Of a stretch of DNA of 8,010 bases, positions 6,094 to 8,010 are shown in pieces. This DNA is from Glaesserella sp041817755 (GTDB lineage Bacteria; Pseudomonadota; Gammaproteobacteria; Enterobacterales; Pasteurellaceae). The position numbers were made by a program, and so were the translations under genes. The notes under the pieces were generated by a model. It was not told the DNA's origin. It ran no database searches and was given only the letters and a program-made list of their open reading frames with translations. The stretch is taken from assembly GCF_041817755.1 (NCBI RefSeq), contig NZ_JBGYBX010000004.1, positions 1-8,010 of the forward strand, written 5' to 3'. The first letter of the stretch is position 1. Every line of letters starts with the position of its first letter.

Positions 6094-7044
6094 TTATTTT
6101 CGGAGTTTGACGGTTTGAATCGCATGGTCTTCGCCTTTTACCAAAATCAGATTTGCCCGTTCACGGCTCGGTAAAATGTTTTTCTTCAAATTCAAGCCGT
6201 TAATTTCGTCCCAAATCGTTGATGCCGTTTGGACGGCTTCTTGTTCCGATAATTTAGAATAGTGGTGAAAATACGAATTCGGATCAGAGAACGCACTGCG
6301 CCGGAATTTTAGGAAGCGGTTGATATACCAAGCTTTTAGCAGTTCTTCATCGGCATCGACATAAATTGAGAAATCGACAAAATCGGAGACAAATACGTTA
6401 TGTGGGCTCAGCGGATAGTTCATGCCGCTTTGCAACATATTTAATCCTTCTAAAATCACGATATCCGGTTGATCGACGACATTAAATTGATCGGGAATAA
6501 TGTCATAGGTTAAGTGAGAGTAAATCGGTGCTTTTACATGGCGTTTGCCCGATTTGATATCCGACACGAATTCGATCAAACGGTGAATATCATAAGATTC
6601 GGGAAAACCTTTTCGTTTGAGTAAGTTTTTTTCTTCTAACACTGCTAACGGATATAGAAAGCCGTCGGTCGTGATCAGATCGACTTGACGTTCTTCCGGC
6701 CATTGCGATAAAAGCGCTTGCAGAATACGTGCGGAGGTGCTTTTCCCTACCGAGACGCTCCCCGTTAGACTGATAATATAAGGTACTTTCGGAGACTCAA
6801 CGTCTAAAAATTTATGCAATACTTCTTGGCGTTTGAGGTTTTCATCAATGTAATAGTTAATCAAACGGGCAAGCGGGAGATAAATCGTACTGACTTCATC
6901 CAGTGAAATATCTTCATTAAAACCCAATAACGGTTTGAGATCTTGTTCGGTCAACTTTAAGGGAACCGCTTTGCGGAGATCGGCCCATTGATGGCGGTCA
7001 AAAGTGAGAAAAGGGGTAATTTTAGCGGTTTTTTGTAGGCTCAT
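6094..7044 (-). CDS. coaA: Pantothenate kinase, type I
   Basis: CoaA phosphorylates pantothenate with ATP, the first and rate-controlling step of coenzyme A synthesis, in the cytoplasm. The protein has 316 residues, the same as E. coli CoaA, and aligns from the first residue (MSLQKTAKITPFLTFDRHQW). The P-loop is GSVSVGKST at 95-103, with K101 at the E. coli position for ATP binding and for feedback inhibition by CoA. R106, D127 in TTDGFL and H177 in YSHLTYD also match. The ILEGLN motif and the conserved SDFVDFSIYVDA segment lie in the second half. The Shine-Dalgarno is weak (GAGAG region). coaA is followed 2 bases later by trmN6, so the two likely form an operon. It is divergent from the tRNA-tuf operon, as in E. 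coli. Confidence 0.97.
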   Translation of the reverse strand: MSLQKTAKITPFLTFDRHQWADLRKAVPLKLTEQDLKPLLGFNEDISLDEVSTIYLPLARLINYYIDENLKRQEVLHKFLDVESPKVPYIISLTGSVSVGKSTSARILQALLSQWPEERQVDLITTDGFLYPLAVLEEKNLLKRKGFPESYDIHRLIEFVSDIKSGKRHVKAPIYSHLTYDIIPDQFNVVDQPDIVILEGLNMLQSGMNYPLSPHNVFVSDFVDFSIYVDADEELLKAWYINRFLKFRRSAFSDPNSYFHHYSKLSEQEAVQTASTIWDEINGLNLKKNILPSRERANLILVKGEDHAIQTVKLRK

Positions 7045-7235
7045 AGCCGAAATCTCTCATTTACTTACTACAAATCATCCATTCGCAATGGAATACGTTT
7101 GTTAAAATATACAATATAAATGATGAAATTTATGCATTTATCTCATGAAAATGGCAGAAAATAACTAAAAAATCGGCATTTTGAATATTTAACAATCGAA
7201 AGGTTGTCCTTTTTAATGTTTTTTTTAAAAAATAC
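7045..7235. other. A/T-rich intergenic region upstream of coaA and the tRNA operon
   Basis: This stretch holds no open frame of note. It must contain the coaA promoter: TATATT occurs on the minus strand at 7106-7111 and 7113-7118, but no convincing -35 pairs with either, so I do not place it. ACAATC-GAAA-GGTTGT (7192-7207) is a small hairpin with a GNRA loop followed by T-rich sequence. A T8A6 tract at about 7219-7232 lies immediately before the tRNA -35 and could act as an UP element. Confidence 0.5.
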
Positions 7236-7270
7236 TTGCAAGGATTTTTGAAAACCCTATAATGCGCACC
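7236..7270 (+). promoter_or_regulatory. Strong stringent-type promoter of the tRNA-tuf operon
   Basis: TTGCAA (7236-7241), a 16-base spacer and TATAAT (7258-7263) are followed by a GC-rich discriminator GCGCACC (7264-7270), the pattern of growth-rate and ppGpp-controlled stable RNA promoters. A/T tracts directly upstream fit an UP element. Transcription would start near 7270, about 20 bases before the first tRNA. Confidence 0.88.
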
Positions 7271-7290
7271 ACTTGCTTACGACATGCAAT

Positions 7291-7366
<76 letters not shown>

Positions 7367-7401
7367 TTTCAACGCAGAGTAAACAAGTATTCAATTAATG
7401 T

Positions 7402-7486
7402 GGAGGGATTCCCGAGCGGCCAAAGGGGGCAGACTGTAAATCTGTTGGCTCAGCCTTCGAAGGTTCGAATCCTTCTCCCTCCACCA
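7402..7486 (+). tRNA. tyrU: tRNA-Tyr (anticodon GUA)
   Basis: An 85-base class II tRNA with a long variable arm and encoded CCA. The acceptor GGAGGGA pairs with TCCCTCC. The loop CTGTAAA gives anticodon GTA at 7436-7438, and the T-loop TTCGAAT is present. It follows tRNA-Thr after 35 bases. Confidence 0.98.
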
Positions 7487-7528
7487 CTTCTTTAATTGAA
7501 TTCCTATGGGACAGACGAATTTAGAACA

Positions 7529-7603
<75 letters not shown>

Positions 7604-7605
7604 GC

Positions 7606-7681
7606 GCTGATATAGCTCAGTTGGTAGAGCGCACCCTTGGTAAGGGTGAGGTCGGCGGTTCAAATCCGCCTATCAGCACCA
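7606..7681 (+). tRNA. thrT: tRNA-Thr (anticodon GGU)
   Basis: A 76-base cloverleaf with encoded CCA. The acceptor GCTGATA pairs with TATCAGC. The anticodon stem CACCC/GGGTG holds loop TTGGTAA with anticodon GGT at 7639-7641. It reads ACC and ACU. It is the last tRNA before the tuf leader. Confidence 0.98.
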
Positions 7682-7748
7682 CTCGTTGTTTTCTATCTTC
7701 ATCTTTTCCTTAGATAAATTAGTAATAGATTTCTAAATTTGGTTAATA

Positions 7749-7757
7749 TGGTAGAAT
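7749..7757 (+). promoter_or_regulatory. Possible extended -10 element inside the operon
   Basis: TGGTAGAAT contains a TGn extension directly before TAGAAT, five of six bases to the -10 consensus. There is no clear -35. It could give a secondary transcript of tuf without the tRNAs. Confidence 0.3.
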
Positions 7758-7775
7758 GCCATCTTGACCGTATTT

Positions 7776-7864
7776 GTTTAAATAAACGTTTTGAACATAA
7801 ACGGTTCAAAATGTAGTTTATAAATAAACTAATTGGCAATATAATAGGTTTTTACTCTAAACCT
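7776..7864 (+). promoter_or_regulatory. Run of four inverted repeats in the tuf leader
   Basis: Four stems follow one another. GTTTA/TAAAC spans 7776-7787 with a 2-base loop. CGTTTTGAAC (7787-7796) pairs with GTTCAAAATG (7804-7813) with one G-U pair. AGTTTAT/ATAAACT spans 7815-7830 with a 2-base loop. AGGTTT (7846-7851) pairs with AAACCT (7859-7864). None has a U-run after it, so they are not ordinary terminators. They could be leader structures for RNA processing, for tuf control or for protein binding. Confidence 0.5.
7817..7845 (+). promoter_or_regulatory. Possible internal promoter for tuf
   Basis: TTTATA (7817-7822), a 17-base spacer and TATAAT (7840-7845) match sigma-70 at 4 of 6 and 6 of 6. 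It would start transcription near 7852 and give a tuf mRNA with a leader of about 60 bases. The region is A/T-rich, so a chance match is possible. Confidence 0.45.
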
Positions 7865-7913
7865 TGTAACACATATCGTGCTACGGGATTTCATCAACAA
7901 AGGAAACTTTACA

Positions 7914-8010
7914 ATGGCTAAAGAACAATTTAATCGTGGCGATAAAGTCCACGTAAACGTAGGTACTATCGGTCACGTTGACCACGGTAAAACAACCTTA
8001 ACCGCAGCAA
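7914..8010 (+). CDS. tuf: Elongation factor Tu (partial, 3' end outside window)
   Basis: EF-Tu is the GTPase that carries aminoacyl-tRNA to the ribosome. Only the first 32 residues are present, ending within the codon after TLTAA. The P-loop GHVDHGKT is at 20-27, inside the family segment HVNVGTIGHVDHGKTTLTAA (13-32). AAAGGA at 7899-7904 sits 9 bases before ATG. Its place after thrU-tyrU-glyT-thrT corresponds to tufB of E. coli. The first 12 residues, MAKEQFNRGDKV, differ from the usual gammaproteobacterial MSKEKFERTKP and are one residue longer. The assignment is secure from the P-loop region and synteny. Confidence 0.95.
   Translation, partial: MAKEQFNRGDKVHVNVGTIGHVDHGKTTLTAA

Noticed and set aside
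7192..7220. Terminator upstream of the tRNA promoter (GNRA hairpin with T-rich tail)
   Set aside because: The stem is only 6 bp with a G-U pair, the T-run is interrupted, and no plus-strand gene ends here. It is noted only as part of the intergenic region.

Overview
The window reads as ordinary core chromosome of a gammaproteobacterium of the family Pasteurellaceae, most likely the Actinobacillus/Mannheimia/[H.] ducreyi branch. Two lines of evidence support this. The proteins (IlvC, Ppa, CoaA and others) resemble their E. coli counterparts residue by residue. The 9-base DNA uptake core ACAAGCGGT, the variant known from that branch, occurs four times exactly (about 0.06 expected by chance on both strands). 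I saw no copy of the Haemophilus-type core AAGTGCGGT. I see no transposase, phage gene, CRISPR array or defence system.

Layout. Positions 1-187 hold the possible tail of a rightward membrane-protein gene and three compact hairpins, the last being the ilvC terminator. ilvC (188-1669, minus) makes ketol-acid reductoisomerase. It is divergent from ppa (1945-2472, plus, inorganic pyrophosphatase), with both promoters and an inverted pair of uptake sequences between them. ppa ends in a clear terminator. A LoiP-like M48 lipoprotein protease (2539-3294, plus) follows with its own terminator, then an SLC13-family permease with two RCK_C domains (3413-5269, plus). The permease converges on trmN6 (5375-6091, minus), which sits 2 bases behind coaA (6094-7044, minus, pantothenate kinase). 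Divergent from coaA is a strong stringent-type promoter driving tRNA-Thr(UGU), tRNA-Tyr(GUA), tRNA-Gly(UCC), tRNA-Thr(GGU) and then tuf (EF-Tu, cut off by the window end). This matches the E. coli coaA / thrU-tyrU-glyT-thrT-tufB locus.

How the parts relate. Most genes are housekeeping: branched-chain amino acid synthesis, pyrophosphate removal, CoA synthesis, tRNA modification and translation. The tRNA-tuf operon couples tRNA and EF-Tu supply and looks growth-rate controlled (GC-rich discriminator, A/T tracts upstream of -35).

I found no convincing new gene system. The observations most worth checking are small: complementary segments that bracket each of the first two tRNAs and abut one another; uptake sequences read in the Thr-Ala-Cys frame, one of which writes a lipobox; a run of stem-loops in the tuf leader; and an unusual EF-Tu N-terminus. 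No gene-free stretch exceeds 300 bases.
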